28,296 nt of DNA from a virus. Made by a program: the position numbers and the translations under genes. Every line of letters begins with the position of its first letter. The first letter of the stretch is position 1. The notes under the pieces were generated by a model, which did not search any database, was not told where the DNA came from, and saw nothing but the letters and a program-made list of their open reading frames with translations. Below are positions 14,906 through 22,961 of this stretch, in pieces. The stretch is from positions 1 through 28,296 of IMG/VR virus record IMGVR_UViG_3300009151_000295; one strand, written 5' to 3'.

Positions 14906-15438
14906 TGGATGATCGTTTGAAAAGAAATACTCGTGCAGGCCGTGAAACACGTGCGGATGATGATGCATCGCGTCGTCCGCCTGAAGAACAGTTTGTATCG
15001 TCTGAGGAACGCCGTAGGGCATTCCGTTCGGAGTGGCTGCAAGAAGCGCTTCCGACCCCACCCGAGATTCCGGGTTTTCATTTGTGCTGGCTTTCTACTA
15101 CCAACCAGTATGACCCCATCCATAAACGTTTACGACTAGGCTATATGCCTGTGAAAGCCGAAGAAGTGCACGGCTTTGAGACTTATAGAGTCAAGTCAGG
15201 TGAACATGAAGGATTTGTCGCGTGCAACGAGATGATTTTGTACAAACTACCCGAGGACGTCTACCAGGACCTAATGGCAGAAATGCATCATTACGCCCCA
15301 TTGGACGAACAAGAAAAGGTGCAAGTTCAACAAGAGCAAATGCTCGGTGCAAAAGATAGTCGGGGTAAGCCGCTGGTTATGATTGAAGGCGACGGCATGA
15401 AGTTTGACCAAACCGCAAAAGTGCCCGTATTTGGGTAA
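14905..15438 (+). CDS. Hypothetical head-module protein (177 aa)
   Basis: A 177-aa protein whose start overlaps the scaffold stop (TAATG), with AGGAG 6 bases upstream. The first 45 residues are very basic (MDDRLKRNTRAGRETRAD, RRRAFRSEW). The middle is a compact alpha/beta region (GFHLCWLSTTNQYDPIHKR, GYMPVKAEEVHGFETYRV, GFVACNEMILYKLPED). The C terminus is Glu/Gln-rich. I do not recognise a named family, but proteins with an LCW...TNxYDPIxxR pattern next to scaffold genes are known to me from other phage genomes. The position between scaffold and decoration genes suggests a role in head assembly; no function is assigned. Confidence 0.72.
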   Translation: MDDRLKRNTRAGRETRADDDASRRPPEEQFVSSEERRRAFRSEWLQEALPTPPEIPGFHLCWLSTTNQYDPIHKRLRLGYMPVKAEEVHGFETYRVKSGEHEGFVACNEMILYKLPEDVYQDLMAEMHHYAPLDEQEKVQVQQEQMLGAKDSRGKPLVMIEGDGMKFDQTAKVPVFG

Positions 15439-15456
15439 TTTATTTAAGGAGTTAAT

Positions 15457-16032
15457 ATGAGTGCTACCTCTGCTCCGTTCGGTTTGCGCCCCGCGTTTCA
15501 TCCTTCGGGTCTGGATCGCGCGCAAGCGCTTACCAACGGCATTACGTCGGGCTACGGCTCGAACATTCTCAAAGGTCAACCTGTACAATACAGTGCGTCC
15601 GCTGGCGTTATCATTATCGCCACCGTAGGCGCTGTTTGGTCCGGTGCTTTTCAAGGCGTTGAGTTTACTGACACAACTGGCCGTCGTCGTGTTTCCAATT
15701 ACTGGCCTGCCAGTACTGCAGGCACTAACATCATTGCGTATTTCTACAATGACAACAACATTGTCTATGAAATTCAAACCGATGCTACCATTGCGCAAAC
15801 CTCTATTGGTAATGAGTACAACTTCTCCGCCATCGCTGCAGGTTCTACCACCACCGGTTTGTCGCAATGCACCTTGGGTGTTTCGACTGCTGTAGGCAAT
15901 GGCAACCCCGGCGACATGCGTGTCGTTGATATTGGCGCTTACCCTGACAATGCTTGGGGTGATTCATATGTTATCGTTCGAGTTGTGAACCCACGTTCTC
16001 AGTTCTTCGGTACCTTCAACGCTATTGCATAA
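15457..16032 (+). CDS. Capsid decoration-like structural protein (191 aa)
   Basis: A 191-aa protein starting MSATSAPFGLRPAFHPSG, with a typical strong AAGGAG 5 bases before ATG. It is rich in Gly, Ala, Thr and Ser with many short beta strands, for example GVIIIATVGAVWSGAFQGVE, the look of a capsid surface or cement protein. It is immediately upstream of the major capsid gene, with only 12 bases between, so the two are likely made together at a high level. Decoration or head-stabilising role is inferred from place and composition; it could also be a minor capsid protein. Confidence 0.68.
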   Translation: MSATSAPFGLRPAFHPSGLDRAQALTNGITSGYGSNILKGQPVQYSASAGVIIIATVGAVWSGAFQGVEFTDTTGRRRVSNYWPASTAGTNIIAYFYNDNNIVYEIQTDATIAQTSIGNEYNFSAIAAGSTTTGLSQCTLGVSTAVGNGNPGDMRVVDIGAYPDNAWGDSYVIVRVVNPRSQFFGTFNAIA

Positions 16033-16044
16033 GGAGAATAAACA

Positions 16045-16959
16045 ATGGCTGCACCAATGAGAAGTACGGACTTCCGAAGCATCGTCGAGCCCATCCTCAA
16101 CGAAGCATTTGATGGAGTTTACGACCAACGCGCCGATGAATGGTCCACGGTATTCCGTGAGCAATCTGGCATCCCTCGCAACTACCACGAAGAACCTGTC
16201 TTGTACGGATTTGGCGCTGCTCCGCAATTGCCGGACGGCTCGCCTGTTTCTTACCAACAAGGCGGCGTACTCTTCTTGCAACGCTACGTCTATCAAGTGT
16301 TTGGTCTTGCTTTTGCATTGACTAAAGTCTTGGTTGAAGACGGCGACCACATCCGTATCGGTCAAGTTTATGCTAAGCATTTGGCACAATCTCTGGTGGA
16401 AACCAAAGAACTGCTTTGCGCTAACATCTTAAACCGCGCTTTCAATAGCTCTTATACTGGTGGTGATGGCGTTTCTTTGAGCAACTCTGCACACCCCATT
16501 GCAGCTGGTTCGTTTAGCAACTTGCTGTCTACAGCAGCTAACTTGAGCCAAACTTCTTTGGAGCAGATGCTTATCCAAGTTCGTCAAGCAGTTGACAACA
16601 ACGGTAAGAAAATCCGTCTCCAACCTGTGAAGCTGGTTGTTGCGCCTGGTAATGTGTTCCAAGCTGAAGTGCTGTTGAAGTCTGTCCTGCGTGCAGGTAC
16701 TGCTAACAACGACATCAACCCGATCAAATCGATTGGCTTGCTGCCTGAAGGCGCATCTGTTATCAGTCGTTTAACTTCTGCCACCAACTGGTGGGTACAA
16801 ACCGACGCGCCTGAAGGCTTGAAGCTGATGATGCGTCGTGCTTTGGAGAAGACCATGGAAGGTGACTTCGAAACCGATAGCATGCGCTATAAGGCTACCG
16901 AGCGTTACATTCCTAACTGGACTGACCCACGCAGCGTGTACGGCACACCTGGCGTATAA
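16045..16959 (+). CDS. Major capsid protein
   Basis: A 304-aa protein that would form the icosahedral shell. The N terminus (MRSTDFRSIVEPILNEAFDG), the central EEPVLYGFGAAPQLPDGSPV region, the long helix with GDHIRIGQVYAKHLAQS, and a C-terminal PNWTDPRSVYGTPG resemble HK97-fold major head proteins of podovirus-like phages. Length (about 300 aa) fits the fold without a protease-cleaved delta domain. AAGGAG stands 8 bases before ATG. A strong terminator follows the gene, as is common after the most highly expressed structural gene. HK97-fold assignment is by pattern and position; a structure model would confirm it. Confidence 0.85.
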   Translation: MAAPMRSTDFRSIVEPILNEAFDGVYDQRADEWSTVFREQSGIPRNYHEEPVLYGFGAAPQLPDGSPVSYQQGGVLFLQRYVYQVFGLAFALTKVLVEDGDHIRIGQVYAKHLAQSLVETKELLCANILNRAFNSSYTGGDGVSLSNSAHPIAAGSFSNLLSTAANLSQTSLEQMLIQVRQAVDNNGKKIRLQPVKLVVAPGNVFQAEVLLKSVLRAGTANNDINPIKSIGLLPEGASVISRLTSATNWWVQTDAPEGLKLMMRRALEKTMEGDFETDSMRYKATERYIPNWTDPRSVYGTPGV

Positions 16960-16967
16960 GCCAGAGC

Positions 16968-16997
16968 GGGGCTGGCTAATCACCAGCCCCTTTTCTT
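16968..16997 (+). terminator. Rho-independent terminator after the capsid gene
   Basis: GGGGCTGG (16968-16975), loop CTAATCA, CCAGCCCC (16983-16990), then TTTTCTT. An 8-bp perfect GC-rich stem with a T tract, 8 bases after the capsid gene's stop. It probably attenuates read-through into the downstream genes, which have no strong promoter that I can see. Confidence 0.88.
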
Positions 16998-17030
16998 AAT
17001 TCTTGTCATACTTTTCATGGAGCAGACAAA

Positions 17031-18086
17031 ATGCCTCAATTTTCTGATGATCTCTTCTTAGGTACTGCGCAATCTTTTGCCGGTATCAATACCAATAGCA
17101 ATCTTGGTAACCCAGCGCCCATGGATTTGGGTTTTGGCCCTATGGGTCGTGTGTATTTGCTAGATGAAACTCCTGCTACTGTGACAGTTGGCGCAGTTTT
17201 GGCAGCTGTTACGCCAACAGTTGCTACCACGTATAGCGGTAGTGCGCAATTGGCAGCTACAAGTGCAACTGCAGGTACTACGCAAGTTACGCGCACTGAT
17301 GGCGTTGTCGTGGTGCAATTTGACTACCCACGTGCAGTTAGCGTTACCACAGCGGCAGGCTCGCCTACCAACTCTGTAATCACAATTTCTGGTTATGACT
17401 ACTACGGTCAGCCCATGAGTGAGATTATTCAATCTGGCACGGTGGCGTCTACTACAACGTCAGGTCGCAAAGCATTCTTCCAAGTTTCTAGTGTTGCGTT
17501 CTCTGCAGCTACTGCAGTTGCTGTGTCTGTCAATACTACCAAAGTTATGGGCTTGCCTGCCAAAGTGGTCGACCCTTCTTACGTGCTGACTGCAAAATTT
17601 GCTGCAGGTACTATTGATAATACTGGCGGTGTTTTGGCGGGTCTAGGTGGTGGAACCACTTTTTACTCTACGCAAGCTGTTTCTGCATTGACAATTGCCA
17701 CGCCGGGTGTTTTTACAGTGCTTTATTCGCCGCCTAGCGGTACTTTGGTGCAGTTTACTGGCACTATTGGCTCACTTGGTGCTGTGTCTTTGAATACTAC
17801 TTACTGGTGGACCAATGCTTCTGCCACTACAGGTAACATTTCGACTACGCAAGCTAACTACTTGGCCGGTACAAAAGTGACAACCACAGGTTCTTACACT
17901 GCCAACGCGTTGAACTTGGTTCCTTCAAGCGTGTCTAGCCCAGTTACGCCTGATGTGCGCGGTACTTACGCAATTACTGGTACACCAGATGGCAATAAGC
18001 GTTTGCTGCTTAGCATGGGTTTGACTGCAATTCAAGTTGGCCCCAATTCCACTCGTGCAGGCTTGCTTGGCTCTGACCAAGCGTAA
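17031..18086 (+). CDS. Beta-rich virion structural protein (351 aa)
   Basis: A 351-aa Thr/Ser/Ala/Val-rich protein, very likely a virion component. Start ATG has GGAG about 8 bases upstream. The N terminus contains GFGPMGRVYLLDETPATVT. Residues 117-157 hold ITISGYDYYGQPMSEI, close in pattern to VFVSGLDSSYNQITEI in the 269-aa protein at 23694, which suggests a shared small beta domain. From about residue 190 it has Gly-rich segments. There is no signal peptide or enzyme motif. It follows the capsid terminator and leads the second structural block. A head surface or neck/tail role is possible; I cannot choose. Confidence 0.65.
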   Translation: MPQFSDDLFLGTAQSFAGINTNSNLGNPAPMDLGFGPMGRVYLLDETPATVTVGAVLAAVTPTVATTYSGSAQLAATSATAGTTQVTRTDGVVVVQFDYPRAVSVTTAAGSPTNSVITISGYDYYGQPMSEIIQSGTVASTTTSGRKAFFQVSSVAFSAATAVAVSVNTTKVMGLPAKVVDPSYVLTAKFAAGTIDNTGGVLAGLGGGTTFYSTQAVSALTIATPGVFTVLYSPPSGTLVQFTGTIGSLGAVSLNTTYWWTNASATTGNISTTQANYLAGTKVTTTGSYTANALNLVPSSVSSPVTPDVRGTYAITGTPDGNKRLLLSMGLTAIQVGPNSTRAGLLGSDQA

Positions 18087-18097
18087 AGGAGTATATC

Positions 18098-18643
18098 ATG
18101 GCAACAAATTTTAGCCGTAAACCTAAAATGCAAACCACTGAGCCGTCTGTTGATGAGGCGAAGCTGAAAAAAGGTGGTCGTGCGCATAAAAAGCACATGG
18201 CTGATGGGGGTGTACCCATGGTTACGCCTCGAGTAACACCTGCGATGGCATCTCGTGCACGCATGATGGCCCGCCCACGCATGGCAATGCCTGTTGCTGA
18301 GCCTGCAGCGCCTCGTATGGCAATGCCTGTTGCTGAGCCTGCAGCGCCTCGTATGGCAGCAATGCCTATGCGCCCTATGAAAAAAGGTGGCGAGGCTGAA
18401 GGCAGCAAGTCTGACATGGCACAAGATAAGGCCATGATCAAAAAAGCCTTTAAGCAGCATGACACGCAAGAGCACAAAGGCGCTAAGGGCACAAACTTAA
18501 AGCTGAAAAAAGGCGGCAAAATGGCCACTGGCGGCTTGTGCGCCCCAGGCTACAAAGCTGGCGGGCATGTTAAGCACAGCGCAATGCGCATGGATTCATG
18601 CGGGCATACCCCCATGAAAAAAGGCGGCTCTTGCAGTTTCTAA
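18098..18643 (+). CDS. Basic KKGG-repeat protein with a duplicated Met/Pro/Ala segment
   Basis: A 181-aa strongly basic protein with four KKGG motifs (residues 24-27, 95-98, 137-140, 174-177), plus ADGG, ATGG and KAGG. Residues 50-92 are Met/Pro/Ala-rich and contain two exact copies of MAMPVAEPAAPR, coded by an exact 36-base tandem repeat. Cys and His near the C terminus (LCAPGYKAGGHVKH, DSCGH) could bind metal, but there is no clear finger. AAGGAG lies 6 bases before ATG. A terminator follows directly. Related in composition to the proteins at 12956 and 21347. Probably disordered and possibly nucleic-acid binding; no enzymatic motif. Confidence 0.75.
   Translation: MATNFSRKPKMQTTEPSVDEAKLKKGGRAHKKHMADGGVPMVTPRVTPAMASRARMMARPRMAMPVAEPAAPRMAMPVAEPAAPRMAAMPMRPMKKGGEAEGSKSDMAQDKAMIKKAFKQHDTQEHKGAKGTNLKLKKGGKMATGGLCAPGYKAGGHVKHSAMRMDSCGHTPMKKGGSCSF
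18281..18352 (+). repeat. Perfect 36-base tandem duplication
   Basis: Two identical 36-base units, 18281-18316 and 18317-18352, each coding MAMPVAEPAAPR. Identity at the base level, with no synonymous change, points to a recent duplication or active slippage. A partial third copy (ATGGCA) follows. Confidence 0.92.
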
Positions 18644-18647
18644 AAGT

Positions 18648-18671
18648 CAAGGGCTTCGGCCCTTGCTTTTT
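18648..18671 (+). terminator. Rho-independent terminator with UUCG tetraloop
   Basis: CAAGGGC (18648-18654), TTCG loop, GCCCTTG (18659-18665), then C and TTTTT. A perfect 7-bp stem closed by the very stable UUCG loop, 4 bases after the stop of the KKGG protein. Separates it from the next structural gene. Confidence 0.88.
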
Positions 18672-18687
18672 ATTTATTAGGTGAAAT

Positions 18688-21345
18688 ATGTCACAACTAG
18701 TTTCTTACACAGGCCCAACAAGCCAAACAGATAATCAACTACGCACGCAGACTTCGTCGCGTTCAGCGGCATACGATCCTGTAGATAAACTGCGCGTATC
18801 ACAACCGCAAGCATTGATTGACACCGACTTTGAGTACGGGCAGCAGCCTACCAAGTGGGAGTCAATCAATCTGCAAAACAACCGTCAAGGCGCATACTAC
18901 ATCCCTCAGATTTCTACAACGGTCAACAATGGTTCGTCTTCCCTTGGTATCCAGACGACAAGCGCAAGCCGCACCGTAACGGTGTTCATGGCGAGCACCG
19001 CCGCGTATGCGGTGGGTACCCCAATTTTTATTCAAGGCGCGACAAACCCCAACATCAACGGCTGGTGGTTGGTTACGACTGTCACGGCGAGTACATCGGT
19101 ATCGTTCCTCATTGACGCCAATGCCACGGCAACCACCAACGTGTTCAACCCCGGCAAGACCTATGTGTACCCCGGCTACTTTTACAGCAACTGCGGCTTT
19201 CAAGTTGGTTCAAATTGCATTACCGCAAGCGCAACCACTACCCCGCTTTGCACAACTACCTACCCGCACGGGTTGAATGTCGGCGACTACGTTTACATGG
19301 TCGGCTTTACCTCTGACCTTAACGTAAACGGCGCGTGGATCGTTGCGACAACCCCGACGGCCAGCACCTTTACCTTTACGACGGCTTCAGCGGTCACCAG
19401 CCCGCTAAATAGTGCAGGACAAGTTAACGTGTACATGCGCCCTGCGGGATGGGTGGAGTCCCGCCCCTACGACGGCGGGGTAGCGTTTTCCGCTGGCGGC
19501 ACGATTACCAACCAGCAATTGATTCGTCAGACCCGTCGCTACTTCCGGTACCAGTCAGGCAAGGGCATCCAGTTCTCTACCGGCTCGGCGTTGTGCCCAA
19601 CGCTGTTCCAGCCGGTGCTAACAGCGTCTGGGGTTACCGTTACGGTTACCACCTCCGCTCCACACAACCTTGCTGCCGGAGCGGTAATTCAAGTGTCTGG
19701 AGCGACCCCATCGCAGTACAACGGTACGTTTACAATTTTGACTGGTGGGTTTACCAAAACCACGTTCACCTATGCAACTACAGTATTTAATACACCGCCT
19801 TCAACACCTGCAACGGGTAACGCAATTCGTGTTAACCCTGTCGCATGGTACGGCGCGCAGAACTCGGTGGGTATCTTTGACCAGCAAAACGGCATCTTTT
19901 TTAAGTACGATGGCCAGAACCTGACCGCTGTTGTTCGCTCTTCAACCATCCAGACTGCTGGCTATTGCCAAGTCACACAGGGAAACGCAACGGTTACCGG
20001 TGTCGGCACCAACTTTACCACTGCACTCACACCCGGCCAATTTTGCGTACTCCGGGGTCAGTCGTACCGGGTCATTGCAATCGCCAGCGATACATCGCTG
20101 ACTATTGCTCCTGAGTACCGGGGCAACAGCTACAACGCCACCAGCTCGCCAAATGGCGGCTACATCATGTCCGTTACAACGGACACGGCATACCCTCGCT
20201 CCACTTGGTTTGACCCCATGGATGGCACTGGCCCCTCCGGGTACACGCTTGACATATCTCGCATGCAGATGTGGTACATCGACTACTCTTGGTATGGCGC
20301 GGGCTCCATCCGTTGGGGCCTTCGCGGGGAAGACGGCGCGGTTACGTATTGCCATCAAGTGCAGAACAACAACGTCCAGTATGAAGCGTATATGCGTTCC
20401 GGCAACTTGCCGTCGCACTACGAATCCTCGGGTCTGACGCCTACAACTTACCTGACAGCATCAATTGGCGTGGCAGACACGACGATCCCGGTGGCGGATA
20501 CGTCCCTGTTTAATTCCAGTGGAACTGCAAAGCTCACGGCGAGCGGCACGTCTGGCGCAATTGAGTACGTCACATACACCGGCAAGACGGCAACGTCCCT
20601 AACGGGATGCACTCGCGGAGCAACAGGCGGCGCTGCGGCAACTGCGTTTACCTACAGCGCAACGGCATTTGTGACTGTTGAGTACGCTACCCAAGACTCT
20701 GTGCCTTCCATCTCGCACTGGGGCTCATCGGTCATCATGGATGGCCAGTTCAACGACGATAAATCATTAATTTTTAACTACGGCATGACAACCGGATTAA
20801 CGGTGGCAACCGCTGGTTCTTACGCATTGATGGCAATTCGCATTGCCCCATCAGTAGACAATGGCACTACAGATACTTTGGGCCTGAAAGAGAATGTTAA
20901 CCGCATGCAGTTGCAACTTGACTCTGTGTCAATCATTGCTGCAACATCGCAGGTGCTTATTAACTTGGTGCTTAATGGGCGACTTGCCGCAGCGTTTTCT
21001 GGAACGGGCAGCCAAGCTACATTTATCTCGCCGCAGCAGCTTGCTGGAGGTTTTACTTCTTCCTTGGCGCAAATTGCTGTCAATGGTGCCACCGGAACTA
21101 CGGCAACCATTACCGGCGGCGAGTCATTGGCAGCTTCATACGTGCCTATTGGTATTAATACTTTGGACTTGTCACAGGTTCGCGATTTGGGCAACTCAAT
21201 TTTGGGCGGTGGCGTCAACAACACCGTACCTACCACCCAAGCAGGTTTGTATCCGGACGGCCCAGATATCTTGTACGTAGTTGCAACTACAACTGGCGCA
21301 TCTACCATTCAAGCTCGTCTAAGCTGGAAAGAAGCGCAGGCCTAA
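18688..21345 (+). CDS. Large virion structural protein with three repeated beta modules (885 aa)
   Basis: An 885-aa Thr/Ser/Gly-rich protein, most likely in the tail or neck. Start ATG is preceded by AGGTG. Seen in order: N-terminal segment ending DKLRVSQPQALIDTDFEYG (33-51); a beta module repeated three times (about 94-147, 178-232, 315-364), each with a HxLxxG- or YAVGTP-like turn, a [VI]xGxxxxxxNGxW pattern and TxFTF/SFLI ending; a YRGNSYN segment; SRMQMWYIDYSWYGAGSIRW (524-543); and at 585-665 another inserted domain with IEYVTYTGK and LTGCTRGATGG. The C-terminal end (LSWKEAQA) is conserved-looking. GC is higher than in neighbouring genes across much of this gene. Function is structural; exact place in the virion unknown. 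Confidence 0.72.
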   Translation: MSQLVSYTGPTSQTDNQLRTQTSSRSAAYDPVDKLRVSQPQALIDTDFEYGQQPTKWESINLQNNRQGAYYIPQISTTVNNGSSSLGIQTTSASRTVTVFMASTAAYAVGTPIFIQGATNPNINGWWLVTTVTASTSVSFLIDANATATTNVFNPGKTYVYPGYFYSNCGFQVGSNCITASATTTPLCTTTYPHGLNVGDYVYMVGFTSDLNVNGAWIVATTPTASTFTFTTASAVTSPLNSAGQVNVYMRPAGWVESRPYDGGVAFSAGGTITNQQLIRQTRRYFRYQSGKGIQFSTGSALCPTLFQPVLTASGVTVTVTTSAPHNLAAGAVIQVSGATPSQYNGTFTILTGGFTKTTFTYATTVFNTPPSTPATGNAIRVNPVAWYGAQNSVGIFDQQNGIFFKYDGQNLTAVVRSSTIQTAGYCQVTQGNATVTGVGTNFTTALTPGQFCVLRGQSYRVIAIASDTSLTIAPEYRGNSYNATSSPNGGYIMSVTTDTAYPRSTWFDPMDGTGPSGYTLDISRMQMWYIDYSWYGAGSIRWGLRGEDGAVTYCHQVQNNNVQYEAYMRSGNLPSHYESSGLTPTTYLTASIGVADTTIPVADTSLFNSSGTAKLTASGTSGAIEYVTYTGKTATSLTGCTRGATGGAAATAFTYSATAFVTVEYATQDSVPSISHWGSSVIMDGQFNDDKSLIFNYGMTTGLTVATAGSYALMAIRIAPSVDNGTTDTLGLKENVNRMQLQLDSVSIIAATSQVLINLVLNGRLAAAFSGTGSQATFISPQQLAGGFTSSLAQIAVNGATGTTATITGGESLAASYVPIGINTLDLSQVRDLGNSILGGGVNNTVPTTQAGLYPDGPDILYVVATTTGASTIQARLSWKEAQA

Positions 21346-21346
21346 T

Positions 21347-21892
21347 ATGCCGTTGCTTAAAAGCAAGTCTAAAGAAGCATTCAGTAAGAATGTTTCTGCT
21401 GAAGTCAAAGCGGGCAAGCCACAAAAGCAAGCAGTTGCCATTGCGTACTCTGTTAAGAACGCAGTTGGCAAAAAATCCGGAGGCTTGTGGGATAACATCC
21501 ATGCTAAACAAAAGCGTATTGCTGCAGGATCTGGCGAACGCATGCGCAAGCCCGGTAGCAAAGGCGCGCCAACTGCTGCGGACTTTAAAGCATCAGCAAA
21601 AACAGTCAAAATGAAAAGTGGTGGCGACCCAGTACTGTCTGTTAGTCGCGGTGAAAAACTGCCCACAAACAAAGGCGCAGGCTTAACACAAAAAGGTCGT
21701 GACAAGTTTAATAGGGCGACAGGCAGTCACCTTAAAGCTCCACAGGCAAAAGGCGGCAGGCATGATTCTTTTTGCGCACGAATGAGTGGCATGCCTGGAC
21801 CTATGAAAGACGATAAAGGTGAACCTACGCGTAAAGCTGCGTCATTAAAACGCTGGCATTGCGCTGAGGGTGGCAAAATTAAAAACTACTAG
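21347..21892 (+). CDS. Basic three-segment Lys/Gly-rich protein (DUF6496/DUF6321-like)
   Basis: A 181-aa very basic protein in three parts. Residues 1-40 contain KEAFSKNVSAEVKAGKPQKQ and AVAIAYSV, resembling a small family I recall as DUF6496. Residues 41-92 contain GGLWDNIHAKQKRIAAGSGE and RMRKPGSKGAPT. Residues 97-172 contain LTQKGRDKFNRATGSHLKAP, SFCARMSGMPGPM and RKAASLKRWHC, resembling DUF6321. The names are from memory and should be checked. The end, EGGKIKNY, again has the Gly/Lys type of the two other basic proteins. One base after the preceding stop, without a clear Shine-Dalgarno, so probably coupled. Function unknown; common in phage structural operons. Confidence 0.72.
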   Translation: MPLLKSKSKEAFSKNVSAEVKAGKPQKQAVAIAYSVKNAVGKKSGGLWDNIHAKQKRIAAGSGERMRKPGSKGAPTAADFKASAKTVKMKSGGDPVLSVSRGEKLPTNKGAGLTQKGRDKFNRATGSHLKAPQAKGGRHDSFCARMSGMPGPMKDDKGEPTRKAASLKRWHCAEGGKIKNY

Positions 21893-21902
21893 GTAATACT
21901 AC

Positions 21903-22961
21903 ATGTCAACAAGCGGTACTGTTGGTCAAACTGTTATCACTGTACAAAATCTTATTGACAGTGGCGCACGTCGTGCAGGAAAACTTGCTGAAGAGCTAAC
22001 CGTTGAGCAACTGCAAGCGTCAACGCAAAGTTTGTACTACTTACTGTCAAATCTTGTTAATCGCGGCATTCAGTATTGGTGCATTCAAAAAGTTGTGCTA
22101 GGCTTGGTGCCTGATAAGTACATCTACACGCTGCCTGTAGGCGTCAATGATGTTCTAAACTCAAATTACCGCACACTCACAGCTAATACGTCAGGCGGCT
22201 ACAGCTCTTCTGGGAATTCTTCCTACGCGTTTGATGGGCAATACACCAACATCTGTCAACTTACAACAAATACAGGCAATATTGGCATCAATAATGGGGC
22301 TGGTAGTAACATCTACGTGGGCTCCGTGGGTATCCTACCAGCTACGTCGGGTTCTGTGACTCTGAGTGTGCAATACTCGCTTGATAATAGCACTTGGGTG
22401 ACACTTTACAGCCCTGGAGCTACAACTTGGGTTGCGGGCACGTGGATTTACTATGATTTAGACCCATCTGCCTCTGCGCCGTATTGGCGAATACAGCAAA
22501 GCGCAGGCGTAAACATGGGTGTGTACCAAGTAGTGTTTGGCTCTAACGCAACTGAAATACCAATTGCACGTTTGAATCGCGATGACTACACAAATCTGCC
22601 TAATAAGAACTTCACTAGCAATTACCCGCTACAGTTTTGGTTTGATCGCACAATTCCACAAGCGTCAATGTATTTGTGGCCTACACCTGCCACGTACGCG
22701 CCTCAGATTGTGGCGTGGTGTTCATACTACGTACAGGATGTAGGTGATTTATCAGGCTCAATTCAAATACCCCAGCGATGGTATCTAGCCATCCAGAATA
22801 TGCTTGCGCATCAGATGGCTATGGAACTACCTGGCGTGCAGACTGATCGCATTACGTATTGCGAAAATCAAGCTGAAAAGTACTGGTTACAGGCTGAGCA
22901 AGAAGAGCGGGACAAGTCGCCTATCTATTTTGCGCCTAACATAAGCCCATACACAAGATGA
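21903..22961 (+). CDS. Head-tail connector/adaptor protein with inserted discoidin-like domain
   Basis: A 352-aa protein. The helical N terminus (residues 14-60: VQNLIDSGARRAGKLAEELT, ASTQSLYYLLSNLVNRGIQY, WCIQK) is the pattern of neck adaptor proteins that follow the portal in podoviruses and siphoviruses. The C-terminal part (about 220-352: IARLNRDDYTNLPNKNF, FWFDRTIPQASMYLWPTP, AIQNMLAHQMAMELPG) completes that fold. Between them, about 95-218, is a separate beta domain with YAFDGQYTN, SVGILPATSG, SVQYSLDNSTW and YWRIQQS, which resembles the F5/8C discoidin (carbohydrate-binding) fold. AGG stands 9 bases before ATG. The next gene overlaps by ATGA. I infer that the insert faces outward and may bind sugars. 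Confidence 0.72.
   Translation: MSTSGTVGQTVITVQNLIDSGARRAGKLAEELTVEQLQASTQSLYYLLSNLVNRGIQYWCIQKVVLGLVPDKYIYTLPVGVNDVLNSNYRTLTANTSGGYSSSGNSSYAFDGQYTNICQLTTNTGNIGINNGAGSNIYVGSVGILPATSGSVTLSVQYSLDNSTWVTLYSPGATTWVAGTWIYYDLDPSASAPYWRIQQSAGVNMGVYQVVFGSNATEIPIARLNRDDYTNLPNKNFTSNYPLQFWFDRTIPQASMYLWPTPATYAPQIVAWCSYYVQDVGDLSGSIQIPQRWYLAIQNMLAHQMAMELPGVQTDRITYCENQAEKYWLQAEQEERDKSPIYFAPNISPYTR

Noticed and set aside
18160-18635. AAAAAAGG runs in the KKGG codons as -1 frameshift sites
   Set aside because: The runs are in phase AAA AAA GGN, not the canonical A AAA AAG phase, and no alternative-frame extension of interest follows.
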